Assembly (NCBI GenBank): GCA_037447655.1
Contig: JBBHKE010003190.1
Location: 365,424-429,423 of the forward strand
Direction of reading: 5' to 3'
DNA: 64,000 nucleotides
From: Zygnema cylindricum
Lineage: Eukaryota > Streptophyta > Zygnematophyceae > Zygnematales > Zygnemataceae
In this document: one piece after another, positions 10,116-20,136 of the stretch
Layout of the letters: each line of letters opens with the position of its first letter
Position numbering within the stretch: the first letter of the stretch is position 1
Position numbers and translations under genes: made by a program
The notes under the pieces: model-generated
What the model saw: only the letters and a program-made list of their open reading frames with translations
What the model was told of the DNA's origin: nothing
Databases searched by the model: none

Positions 10116-10810
10116 ACTTTTAACTTACATGATACATGTTTGTATGCACGTCTTCGTTTTGTATGCAATGTTTGTTTCGTTTTGTGCAAGTTTGTACTAT
10201 TTCGTTTCGTATGCAATGTTCGTTTTATTTTGAGTAGTATCAATTCACCTCGTTTTTTAATTTGTGTTGAAGTTCAATGTGATGTTTTTAGGTTTCAGTT
10301 TTGCGGATGAGGGTACGTTCCCATATAACCTGAACTGAGACCGTGTCCCCATATGTCAAAGCAAGGGTTTTATTTTGTTGTTTTCCTCAAAAACTTAGCG
10401 CCGCATCGATTACATTAGAACTGAACAAAGAAAGTGAAAATTGTGAAAATACAATTTTCATCATTGTCAAACTTAGAATGTACTACATGTTGTCGTCTTG
10501 TGTTGTCCAACCCTCGACCACGTCATGCGACGTCACCTTCAAAATTCACCTTAAAACACATCGGTGATGTTTTCTAAAATAAAATAGCACCACACGACAA
10601 CTAGGAAAACAACTTGACACTTGTCAAAGGCTTTCAAAAGTTTTGGACTATTTCAAACGACGAGGAAAAGTACATGATTTGTTTGTTTTTGTCCGTTTGC
10701 GTCGGTACGAATGTTTTTTTGCAAGGGTCTCAAGATTCCGATGCCATATCATGGCGATCAGACAAAGAGGCAAAGGCAAGGGCTTCTTTTTCAAACATGA
10801 ATGGCAGAAA
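10116..10810. other. Intergenic, no gene seen
   Basis: Low-complexity tttcgttttgtatgcaatg words repeat at 10139-10240. Short frames in several phases have no recognisable motif, and I would not call a gene here. Confidence 0.5.
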
Positions 10811-11890
10811 TGTTTTTATATAGCCTATTTCAGCCATGGATTACTCTCAGAAGCACCACAGACTACCCCCAAAACAACTGTGTTTCAGACAACACAGATT
10901 ACTCCACAATAAACAAAACCACATCAAACTGTACGAATGTGCAGTAAAATCATACAATATGACCTCCCAAAGTTACACCCAAATCCAGAAAGGCATCCAA
11001 AAGATATGACCTGCAGAGTTTTCCAAAAACATCTAACAGCTTACCAAACTAACCAGGTAGACTCCTCACAGAATCCTACAGAAACAACAGATCACACTGA
11101 AACTATACACACCTACATTTTTTATATTATAAAATATATCCACAAAGTTTCACACCAAAATAACAACCAGAGTGATCACACTAACAGGTCAAAGTTGCAA
11201 AAAAACAGTCTGCCATGTCTTTGATTAACTTAGCTGTGATGTTCAAAACTATCTAAGTCCTACAAGTTATACTCAGAGAGTTCAATACTGAATGTAGAGA
11301 GGCATACCAGCCGTAAGTTATCTTCAACCTACCTTAATTATTGTGAGTATACCCGAATAATTCAAGGTATGTCAGACTGACTAAATCTACACTGATAAAC
11401 TAATTAGCAAAAAGACAAACCTCTGTTGTATAGAATATTTACACTGACACCTCCGCAAAGTCAACTTTCTTAGTCACTTGTGATCTTCTTATGAATCTTG
11501 TCTACCGAATTGATCCATATCAACCGCAACAGCTTTGTCAACTTCGTCGTAACTGCGTTGTCACATATTTGGACATATCCAAAAAATAACCGCAACCTCG
11601 TCGCAGCTGCGTTGTCCTATTTAAAGTACACTTGTCTCAAATATATGCACTGTACCAACGGCGCATATTTCAAGGTTTCACACATTTTAAATCGGATCGC
11701 TTCGCGATCCGCCGTCCATTTGTTACTACGTGTTCACGCCACTCAATAAGTCATTTCTTTCACTTTAGTTTTATCTGTACGTTCGCTCCCCCAATCCGTG
11801 AATCCATTCGAACCTCCACATTAATAATATACGCACGAAATGTCCCAAGCGTACAAAATGTCGCGTACGCATGTCGAGCGTGCCTTGGAA
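10811..11890 (-). mobile_element. Family Q LTR, inverted copy
   Basis: Reverse complement of the LTR at 312-1190 over most of its length, with the extra 3' part that the first copy lacks. On the minus strand it ends near ATGGCTGAAATAGG, matching the end of solo LTR S2. It includes the CGCAG/GCAACTGCG words at 11520-11620. The right boundary is approximate and no target duplication was found. Confidence 0.6.
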
Positions 11891-11917
11891 AATATAAGGT
11901 GAGGCCCACAGCCCACC

Positions 11918-12837
11918 TTAGTTGTTGTGGGAGTCATGCAAATGATCCCTGATGCGCGTGCTTCCCATGATAGTGACCATGCCCATTTTTGCCACCAAAT
12001 TCCCCGAGGAAATGCATGCAAAACAAAAAGGACATAGAGCCCGCATGGGAAATGAAGGCGAGGGGAGGTGAAAAGATACCCTATCCCCCCCTCTAAGGCT
12101 GATATCCCAATTTCCCCCCCTCTTAGTCAACCTTGACAAAGATATAAATTTACCCGCCCAATTCACAGTTCCCACAGAACTAAGGGCCTTGGGGTTGAGT
12201 GTGAGGTTTCCAAGAGGAGGAGATACATGTTGTATGCCAGCATTGGCTGCATCTGTCACAGACCAAGACAGGTTTTGGTGAGGATGACGGCGTGCAGTCT
12301 CAAGAGCAGGAAGTAGGGTTGGCAAAGTAAGTTGGATAGAAAGTGGGTTCGTCTTCAAATCCTCGAAGATGGTAAGGGGCTACATTGATCTGATTTTCCT
12401 TGATTCTCCGACCATCTTTTCCTTCCAAGGTAAAAACCCTTTTATTGGAAACGTCCACCACTTTTAAAATCACTCTCCCGGCAGAAATATCTAACATGTA
12501 TTTTTTTCTGCTGCATCCAATACACAAAGTCTTTTGGCATGAATCGCCATTGCCGAGTTACATAGTTCCCGCTCCTGGGTTGAGAATACCATAACCAATC
12601 CCGATGCTGCGCTGCTTGTAAATTCCCCATGGCGAGAGGCATCTCTCGGTGGAACACTTTGGCTTGGTCAGCGATGAGTTTCTCGACTGTCCCTTGATTA
12701 TCCATCTGTGGGAGGACCACTGCTTGGGCCAAAACAGCGCCGAGAAGGATGGGATGTCGTCCAAATAAAATAAAATAAGGGCTATAGGAGTGTAGAGAGG
12801 CTTGCCGGCTGAACCTGTATCCCATGGGAATCGAAGA
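11918..12837 (-). pseudogene. Ty3/gypsy integrase C-terminal part with PHD-like finger
   Basis: Minus-strand remnant of a gypsy integrase. From 12825 downward it reads GYRFSRQAS...SPYFILFGRHP, then a QHRDWLWY segment and the GPY/F-like region RFMPKDFVYW. After a frameshift near 12440-12530 it continues with RVILKVVDVS, LEGKDGRRIKENQIN and APYHL. Downstream, in another phase at about 12224-12272, comes CDRCSQCWHTTC, a PHD-finger core. The catalytic domain is missing because Cop1 is inserted at 12838. In an intact element it would integrate the cDNA, and the PHD module would probably read histone tails. Broken and not functional. Confidence 0.75.
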
Positions 12838-13847
12838 TGTTGAATTATTAGATTTATATAGTATTTTCTAAGTCTGAATAGCTTAAGTGTAAATAGAAAA
12901 AGAAAAACGTAGGCATTTTGCCTCCGCTTCTTTCCTCTTCCCCCATACTTCTTTTAGTCACTGAAGGAAAGAGAGGGTGGTGGAGCCATGGCTGCCTTTG
13001 CTCCTTAGGCAAGTCAAAAGAAGTGACATAAGTCACCTCTAACAAAAAGGTTGAGTCCGCCAGGACTCGAACCTCTGACCAGCAGAGCGAGGCATAGCTG
13101 CCAGCTTTAACTAGTCTGTCGTTGAAGTCTGTTAGAGTACATGGGGTAGGATTAGTATTTAAATATGTCAGAATTTACTAATCCGATTAACGGAATTACG
13201 GATAAGTAACATAGAAACAAAATGAAATATAGTGCAAAAGTGAAACCGCACGAAACAAAGTTACCGGACATTGATTTTGAACAGTTAGCATTAAATGCGG
13301 ATTTGAATCCGCCGGCACGCATCATCGCCGAGATTTAAGAATGGTCGCTTTGGCGGTTTTTTGGGCGTGACATGACTTAGAGCCACGTGGCAGGATACCA
13401 TTGGATAGTGAGAATCCAAGGGAGCATGAGGGCGAGTTCGGAGGAGATAGGCGTCCACTCAATGGCCGAGTCGTTCACACACCGTACAAAAAGTACACCG
13501 GCCACAGTACCTTTCTGTACTTTGCTTTTCTCTGATTGGTTCGTACATCAGTAGATAGAGGTTGTGAGAGGGGTTTAGGACTTAGGAGATATAGGAGGTA
13601 GCTGCCTCTCTCCCACTGAGCTTGTATATATTTTGGCATCTTTGCCACTTGATAATTAATTGCGTGGTTGGGCGTTTTTAGTTATCTCTTTTGTTGCAGA
13701 CTCAAGAGAGTCCAGGCTGCATACGTGTGCAGTTAAATTGCTTGTCTACCTACTTGAGTATCTGTGATCTTAGCTGAAGAGGGGTTAGCCAAAAACTATC
13801 TAAAGGCTTCTTCAATTCTGTAGTCCAATGGGGGACAGAGAATTGCA
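12838..13847 (+). mobile_element. Cop1 5' LTR (family P Copia)
   Basis: 1010 bp from TGTTGAATTATTAG to ...GAATTGCA. The shared LTR block agccatggctgcctt lies at about 12984. An antisense tRNA-like segment with a perfect B-box lies at 13063-13073, GTAC words at 13481-13530, and a TATA-like box at 13625. The LTR ends with an in-frame ATG at 13828. It is inserted into the gypsy integrase remnant. Confidence 0.85.
13625..13631 (+). promoter_or_regulatory. TATA-like box in Cop1 LTR
   Basis: TATATAT at the position where the other family P LTRs have TATAAAA or TATAAAT, about 220 nt before the LTR end. It probably marks the U3/R transition. Confidence 0.5.
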
Positions 13848-13862
13848 CGTTATGGGCCCACC
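13848..13862 (+). other. Cop1 primer-binding site (half-tRNA type)
   Basis: cgttatgggcccacc directly after the LTR end. It matches the family consensus GGTTATGGGCCCACC except the first base. The consensus is complementary to initiator tRNA-Met nucleotides 25-39. Confidence 0.75.
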
Positions 13863-14310
13863 CTCTAAGGTGCCCATCTTTAGCGGACCTGTTTCATTTA
13901 TTGGGAAGCCATGATGGTAGGAACTATGTGTGAAAACGATACTGGGGTATCGTTAGTGGACAAATGAAATGTCCATCTCAGGGAATTCCACCAGGGTTTA
14001 GTGGTGTGAGGTTTTCTGCAGCAGTATCTCCTCCCACCGAGGAGGCAAACAGCGGGGACAACACTCTGTCTGAAAAAAAGAAAGGGAAGGAGACACCTTT
14101 TACTCCTATCACCAAGGTACCCGAAGCGGCGGCCGTGAAGTCCGAAGAAAACGATATTTAAATGTGGGAATACACAAACATGGTAGCCATGCTCTTCATT
14201 CTGAGGCATCTTACTCAAGCTTTGGCAACCTCCCATCTCCACATTTTCAAGGCCGAGGAGTTGTGGGAGACCTTAGTGGAGATGTATAGAGCCGGTACCA
14301 TTGAGGAGCT
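13852..14310 (+). pseudogene. Cop1 gag, N-terminal part
   Basis: Starts MGPPSKVPIFSG, the family P Gag start, in frame with the LTR ATG at 13828. A stop follows after 17 codons. Further on it reads ENDI*MWEYTNMVAMLFILRHLTQALA, equivalent to the NMAAKHFILRHLTQGLA region of Cop3. It breaks off at about 14310 where a minus-strand family Q fragment interrupts it. Confidence 0.7.
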
Positions 14311-15108
14311 CTTCAGATGCATACAACGAACCATCCAATATATTCAAAAGATTCACATTCTCAAAATCTGTCTCCACCATATCCGCCCAGTAAACATACT
14401 TATCGCCGGAAAAGATAGGAATTCTTGGAGACAGGCCCATAACCTGTTGTTCTACAACCACCGCTGCAGGTGGAGGAGCAGCAATAGTAGTAGAAGTAGA
14501 CATGATACACTCTCAGAAGCTATCAAGAATCCTACCAAACAGCTGTTCTCAAGTGCTCACCAATTCTTATATAAGCATCCAAACCTCACAAAACTCTATC
14601 AAAATATAGAGTAGCATAAACAATGACAACTCCCAAAGTTTCAGCACAATTGACCTGACAACTCTTAAGATATAATGCTCAGAATTTTCCCAAAAACTGT
14701 CTGCAGTTTTACTACTTGGAAGTCTGGGTGCATAACATGTACTGAGTCCTAAGTCTTATACTTGTGTTGAACTGGCAACACCAGTGTACTTGAGAGGTAC
14801 GTCAAACCACCAAGCTACCACTGAGCTTTCACTAAGCTACCATTGAGCTATCACTAAGCTACCAATAAGTTACCCACTAAGTTACCACTGAGTTACCCAC
14901 TAAGTTGACTAGAATCGTATCTATCGCAATTGCTCTATCCTGTACAGAATCACATTAAGAATATCAGACGCTGCGTTGTCTGTACGGACCATATCAAATA
15001 TAATCGTGGTTGCGTTGTTCTGTATGTGTTGCAGCTTCGCTACTGCGTTGCTCTGCTGTATAGCAGCTGCGCTGCTGCGTTGCTGCGCTGCTCTGAGACT
15101 GAAAGCTT
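14311..15108 (-). mobile_element. Family Q Copia fragment (LTR plus gag start)
   Basis: Inserted in Cop1 gag in opposite orientation. On the minus strand the LTR begins near 15108 (gaaagctttcagtctcag, like the LTR at 58) with CGCAGC repeats. Gag starts at 14503 with MSTSTTIAAPPPAAVVVEQQ, followed by VMGLSPRIPIFSG and YVYWADMVETDFE. The VMG codons lie in caggttatgggcc, the same primer-site core as in family P. Gag is cut off at about 14312. Boundaries are approximate. Confidence 0.65.
14808..14906. repeat. Tandem repeat of ~10-11 bp units in the family Q LTR
   Basis: About nine degenerate units of the type agctaccactg / agttacccacta in a row. A shorter version (ttagtggttacttagtggtagc, other strand) occurs in the related LTR near 735-755. 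Confidence 0.75.
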
Positions 15109-16687
15109 TCCAAAAAGACAAGAGGGGAAGGATTCAAAGAAGCCATACGATAACTTCTAGGGAGAGAAAGATCAAATTGGAGGACCGAGGCCTCCAAAGG
15201 GCCTTTGTCATTTTTGCAAAAAGCCGTGACACTTCATAACTGATTGCACCAAGCTATCGGAGCCGAGGCTCCAAAAAAACCGTGGATGAGGATCTTCCGA
15301 GGGAAAAAAGAAGGCACTTGTGGTCACACAAGTGAAAGGGGAGACCAAGGAGGATGAGTCCTGAGAGGAGGAGGATAGAGAGCTTCTTCTTAACGAAAAT
15401 TTTGAGGAGAAATAAATTCCTTGAAAAAAGATGTGTGCTCTCGGAGCCATTCTGGAACCTCCACAAGAAGGATGGATCATCGATTAAGATATCATTCTGG
15501 TAAAGCACCTACTTGTCATGGATGAAGGGAAGTCATTTGACCGTTTTAAATACACCAAGAAGATAAAAATCAACTTTGAGGTCGAGGGTGAGTAAATCTC
15601 AGATCTTCCCATAAAAGACATGAGTGAAAAAGTAATTGCATTTTCGAGGGAGATCCGCGATGAAGGAGATAAATCAGAATCTGCCCATATCCCTGTTCAC
15701 TTCGAGGAGACAGAAGAAGAGGAGATGGAAACGACTTCTATGGATATGGGAGCCGATGAGAGAGTGAGGAGGAACCCGAGTCTTCCCTCCATCCCAGCTT
15801 CGGATTTTGAAGGAGGATGAAGGAGCAGCAAAAGGTTACAGGAAAGACAAACTGCTCACAAGGTAACTAAGTTGTCTCACCCAGATGAGCCACAGTCATA
15901 CTCAGATGGAATTGATAGTCCGGAGAAGGATAGATGGGTTAGAGCCATAAATGATTAGATGGCATCCATCATGGAAGCAAATACTTGGGAACTAGTGGAT
16001 TGCCCTCCAAACAAAAAATTGATCGAGTGCAAATGGGTGTTTAAACTGAAACTGAACTTAGAAAATAACATTGAAAGATATAATGCTCGGTTGGTAGCAA
16101 AAGGGTTCACTCAAATAGAAGGGATAGATTATGAAGAGATTTTGCTCTTGTGGTACGGTTCCCATCAGTAAAGATTCTTTTTAATCTAGCGCCAGCGTAA
16201 GACATGGATATCAGATGGATATTAAGACCGCCTTCCTCAAAGGTGAACTAGAGGAAGAAATCTTCATGCGACAACCAAAAAGGTTTGTAGAGGAAGGCGA
16301 GGAGAGCAAAGTCAGAAGACTTATAAAGTCCTTATATGGACTAAAGTAGGCTCCCAGACAATGGAATAAGAAACTATATGAGTTTCTCACCAGTATGGGA
16401 TATATCCGGATCAACTTAGACCACTCTATTTATATGTTTGAGGATGAGAATGGTGTTATTTTCATTGCAATTTATGTAGATGATTTGCTGGTGTTAAGCA
16501 AATCTATGGAAAAGATCAACAAGTTAAAGAAAGATCTTAGAAGCATGTTTGATATGAAAAATCTAGGAGAGGCAAGATATATCTTGGGAATACAAATGGA
16601 AAGAGATAGGGGAAGAAAGATTATCAGACTTACCCAGAAAGATGCTATAGGGAATATGCTCGAGAAATTCCAAATGGAAAAGGTAAA
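15109..16687 (+). pseudogene. Cop1 gag-pol remainder with internal deletion
   Basis: Resumes Cop1 after the family Q fragment. It contains a decayed CCHC knuckle at about 15205-15250 (CHFCKKP in another phase), then GWIID of the protease at about 15470. This is joined directly to DIILVKH...MDEGK, the linker that normally follows integrase, so the protease active-site region and the whole integrase are deleted. The reverse transcriptase follows with WVFKLKLN, an intact YVDD near 16470, and IGNMLEKFQMEK, and is cut at 16687 by the insertion of Cop2. Multiple stops; not functional. Confidence 0.75.
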
Positions 16688-17699
16688 TGCAATTCTGTGT
16701 CCTCCATTGGACTACATAATTCAAGAAGCCTCTAGATATATTTTAACTAACCCAATTCAAGCCACAACCACTACTGCCTAAGAGAGCAAACAGAGAGTCT
16801 GACAACACCTTTGTGCAGCTTGGACTCTCGTGAGTCCGTAGCAAAAAGAATCACTAAAAACGGCAAACCAACCAATAAGTTATGAGTCGGCAAAGATGTC
16901 AACCTTATACAAAGCTATCTAAGAGAGAGGTGGCTACCTACCAAATTTCCTAAGTCCTAAACCCATCTCACAACCCCTATCTACTGAAGTACGAACCAAT
17001 CATATGAGTGTAAAGTACAAAAAGGTACTACGACCGATGTACTTTCTGTACGGCCTGTGTACGGCAAGGCCATTGAGTGGACGCCTGTCTCTATATGATT
17101 CGTCCTTATGCTTCCCGAGATTTTCGCGTTCTAATGTTATCCAGCCACATGGCGCCAAGTCATGCCACGCCTAAAAATTGCCAAAACGGTCATTCCGAGA
17201 TCTCGGCATTAGTATGGGCCGTCGGATCCACATCGGTTTTTCATGTGAGTCGTTGAAACAAATATCTAATTCATTTGTTTTGTGCGTGACGTGCACAATT
17301 ATATTCTACACGAGTTTTATGTTCGCTATCCGCAATTCCGTTAATCGGACTAGTTCTTTAAAACCATGCTAAAAATATATCAAACCCTACGTAATTCAGG
17401 GAACTTTTACGACAAACTGATTATAGCTGACGGCTAAGCCACGCTCGGCTGGCCGGAGGTTTGAGTCCTGCCGGACTCAACCTTTTGTTGAGAGTGACAT
17501 AAGTCATCTTTAGTCCTGCCTGTTGAACTAAGACAGCCATGGCTCAACCACCCTCTCTATCCTTCTATGACTGTAACAAGTATGGTGGGTAGAGAGAGGA
17601 GGTGGAGGCAGGCTGTCCGCCTTTTTTTTTCCTTTTATACTAATCTATTTAGATCTTGAAAATACTATTTAAATCTAGTAATTTCAACACTCCCTTTAT
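16688..17699 (-). mobile_element. Cop2 3' LTR
   Basis: 1012 bp. On the minus strand it runs TGTTGAAATTACTAG ... GAATTGCA and has the family P features: GTAC words at 17000-17055, an antisense tRNA-like segment at 17425-17505, and an end ATG in ATGGAGGACACAGAATTGCA. It is inserted in the Cop1 reverse transcriptase. The candidate target sequence on this side is gtaaa; the other side is lost. Confidence 0.85.
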
Positions 17700-17702
17700 T
17701 TT

Positions 17703-18965
17703 TTAGTCTAACTTTAATTTCAGTTTTAGTTCACGTTTTTCTCTGCAATATTTTAACTTGGGAGAAGACAGTCGTTTTGTTATCATATCAGACACCATTT
17801 CCTCATCAGATCTATATACAAGATTCACAATCTTATTCTCAACTTTTTCTCTCACAAAACTTAATCTTATGTCCATATGCTTAGCCTTGAAATGATGTTT
17901 TGGATAAGCTGCAATTGCAATGACAGCTTGATTATCACAAAACACTTCATGCACTCCCTCCTTCATATACCCCAGTTCTTGCAACAAGGATTTGACCCAC
18001 ATCAACTCTTTCACCGCAGAATAAGAGGCCATGTACTTAGCCTCCATAGTAGACTAAGCAACCACCTTTTGTTGCTTATTGCTCCAATAGCAAGCACCTT
18101 CCCCAATATATAACACATACCTAGAAGCGCATCTTCTCATATGTGCGTCGCTATAACTGGCATCACTCCAAGTAGTGATGTTTGTGTGCTCCCCTCCCAA
18201 ATGCAACCAAAACTCCCTGGTTCCCACCAAATATCTCATGACTCTCTTGGCTGCCTCCCAGTCTCTCTTTTTGGGATCATTAAGACTCCTACTGAGTACT
18301 CTAATTGTTGCCGCTATGTCCAGCCTGGTACAGTTCATAAAATAGATAAAACTTCCAACGATCTGTCTATAAGGGATAGACTCCATAAACTCTCTCTCCT
18401 CTAGACTCATCTGATCATCTAAGATTATCACTTCTTCTTCTACACTCCCATCACTTACTTTTTTCAAGTCCATGGGAATGGCACAACTGTTTCATTTTTC
18501 CATCTGGAATTTCACAAGCATATTACCTATTGCTTCTTTATGAGTAAGTCTGATAATCCTTTTCCCCATATCTCTCTCCATTTGGATCCCCAAAATATAT
18601 CGTGCCTCTCCAAATCGTTCATATCAAATCTGCTTCTAAGATCTTTTTTTAACTTATTGACCTTTTCCAAAGACTTACTTAACACAAGTAGATCATCCAC
18701 ATAAATTGCAATAAAAATGACACCATTCTCATCTTCAAACATATTGATAGAATGGTCAAAGCTGATCCGGATATATCTCAAAACAGTGACAAACTCATCT
18801 AGTTTCTTATTCCACTGTCAAGGAGCATGCTTCAGTCCATATAAAGACTTAATGAGCCTACACACTTTGCTCTCTTCTCCTTCTTCCACAACCCCTCTGG
18901 TTGCCGCATGAAAATTACTTTCTCTAACTCATCATTAAGAAAGAAATGCGTAATATCCATCTGGT
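17703..18965 (-). pseudogene. Cop2 pol, RT C-terminal half and RNase H
   Basis: Minus-strand Copia RNase H with MEAKYMASYSAVKELMW, FCDNQAVIAIAAYPKHH and HMDIRLSFVREK, ending next to the LTR. Upstream lie NCTRLDIAATIRVLSRSL, ATTWSDASYSDA-like residues and an RT part with FIAIYVDDLLVLSK (18527-18781). Stops and frameshifts divide it. It is interrupted at 18966 by solo LTR S1 and continues at 20137. A polypurine tract (ctccctttatttt on the plus strand) separates it from the LTR. Confidence 0.8.
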
Positions 18966-18970
18966 GTATT

Positions 18971-20131
18971 TGTTGATATTTGGATATTTTTTAGGTCTTT
19001 ACTAGATAGAAAAAGAGTAGAGGCAGTCTGCCTCTGACTCCCTTCTCCAAGCCCCCACACTTGTTGTAGTCACTAAAGGCTGGGTAGGGTGATAGAGCCA
19101 TGGCTACCTAAAGCTTTGTAGCAGACAGGTAGTAGAAACTAGATGGGTTTACCAAAAGTATTGATGGACCCAGGAATTGATCTTGGAACTTGCCGTGCGT
19201 TAATGTAGCCGTTAGCTTTGTCCGTTTAGTCTAGGACTAGTGCTACGACATATAGGGTTTGATAATGATATAAATATGTACGTGTAGACGAATTCATTTA
19301 ACGGCGCGAATAGATCTTTAGTACATAGAAACAGTTTAGAGTACTACGGTTTTTGCGAAACTAATACCGCGCATTTGTTTCGACGGCGAAACAAATACCG
19401 CGCACATATTTTCGACGGGTAAGAATGAATACCGGATTTAATCGACGGCCGTGGTGGTAGCCGAGATTTTGGAATGGCCGCCTTGGCGTTTTTTGATGCC
19501 GCCACTCTGGATGACACGTGGAAATGCGCTGGAGGATAGCACAATCTCCGTAGCGCAAGATAACAAGTTTGGATGTGACATTTGTCACTCGTATGGTCCT
19601 GCCGTACAGTTGCCGTACAGAAAGTACTCCGGCGCCTGTAATTTTATGTACGGTACAGTCTTGTGATTGGCGCCGTACTTCAGTAGAAGGGGTTTAGAGA
19701 GGGACTAGGACTTAGAATATTTCTGATAGGTAGCTGACTCTCCCAGAGAGCACCTTGTATAAATGGCAAACTTTGGCCAGCCATAACAATCAACTCAGTT
19801 GACCAAATTCAGTGATTCTTTTTGCTGCGGACTCACGGGAGTTGAGGCTACACAGGGGTGTAGTCGTCATAATGTTTGCTTGGCAGAGTGGCTGCATTTC
19901 TAAGGGAAATTCAAAGTGGGTGAATGTGTCCAAATCTCATATTCTAACTTTGCATTCTGTGGTGGAACTGAGCACACAGAAAGTGTTATTTCACAGGGGT
20001 GAATCTGTAATGGGGTTCTCATTGTCAAGGGGTCAATCATTTGGGTTTATATAAACTTGGAGTCGGCACTATCTAGATTAGCTTCTTTTGATCTGCGAAT
20101 TCTGTGTGGCAATGGAGCCCATAGAATTTCA
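18971..20131 (+). mobile_element. Solo LTR S1 (family P) with TSD GTATT
   Basis: 1161 bp from TGTTGATATTTGG to ...ATAGAATTTCA, flanked by GTATT at 18966-18970 and 20132-20136. Removing it and one GTATT rejoins the Cop2 RT sequence (catctggtg...ctgctgccaaactgag). It contains the conserved hairpin of CGCGCATTTGTTTCG arms at 19366-19404, an antisense tRNA-like segment at 19160-19240, and the LTR-end ATG at 20112. It arose by recombination between the two LTRs of a complete element. Confidence 0.93.
19758..19764 (+). promoter_or_regulatory. TATA box in solo LTR S1
   Basis: TATAAAT after the conserved cccagagagcac block, at the same relative position as in the Cop6 and Cop9 LTRs. Confidence 0.6.
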
Positions 20132-20136
20132 GTATT

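Noticed and set aside
13050-13135. Functional tRNA gene in the LTR
   Set aside because: A B-box and a D-arm-like part are visible, but I could not pair an acceptor stem or define an anticodon arm.
14808-14906. CRISPR-like array
   Set aside because: Units are contiguous and degenerate without spacers, in a eukaryotic LTR.
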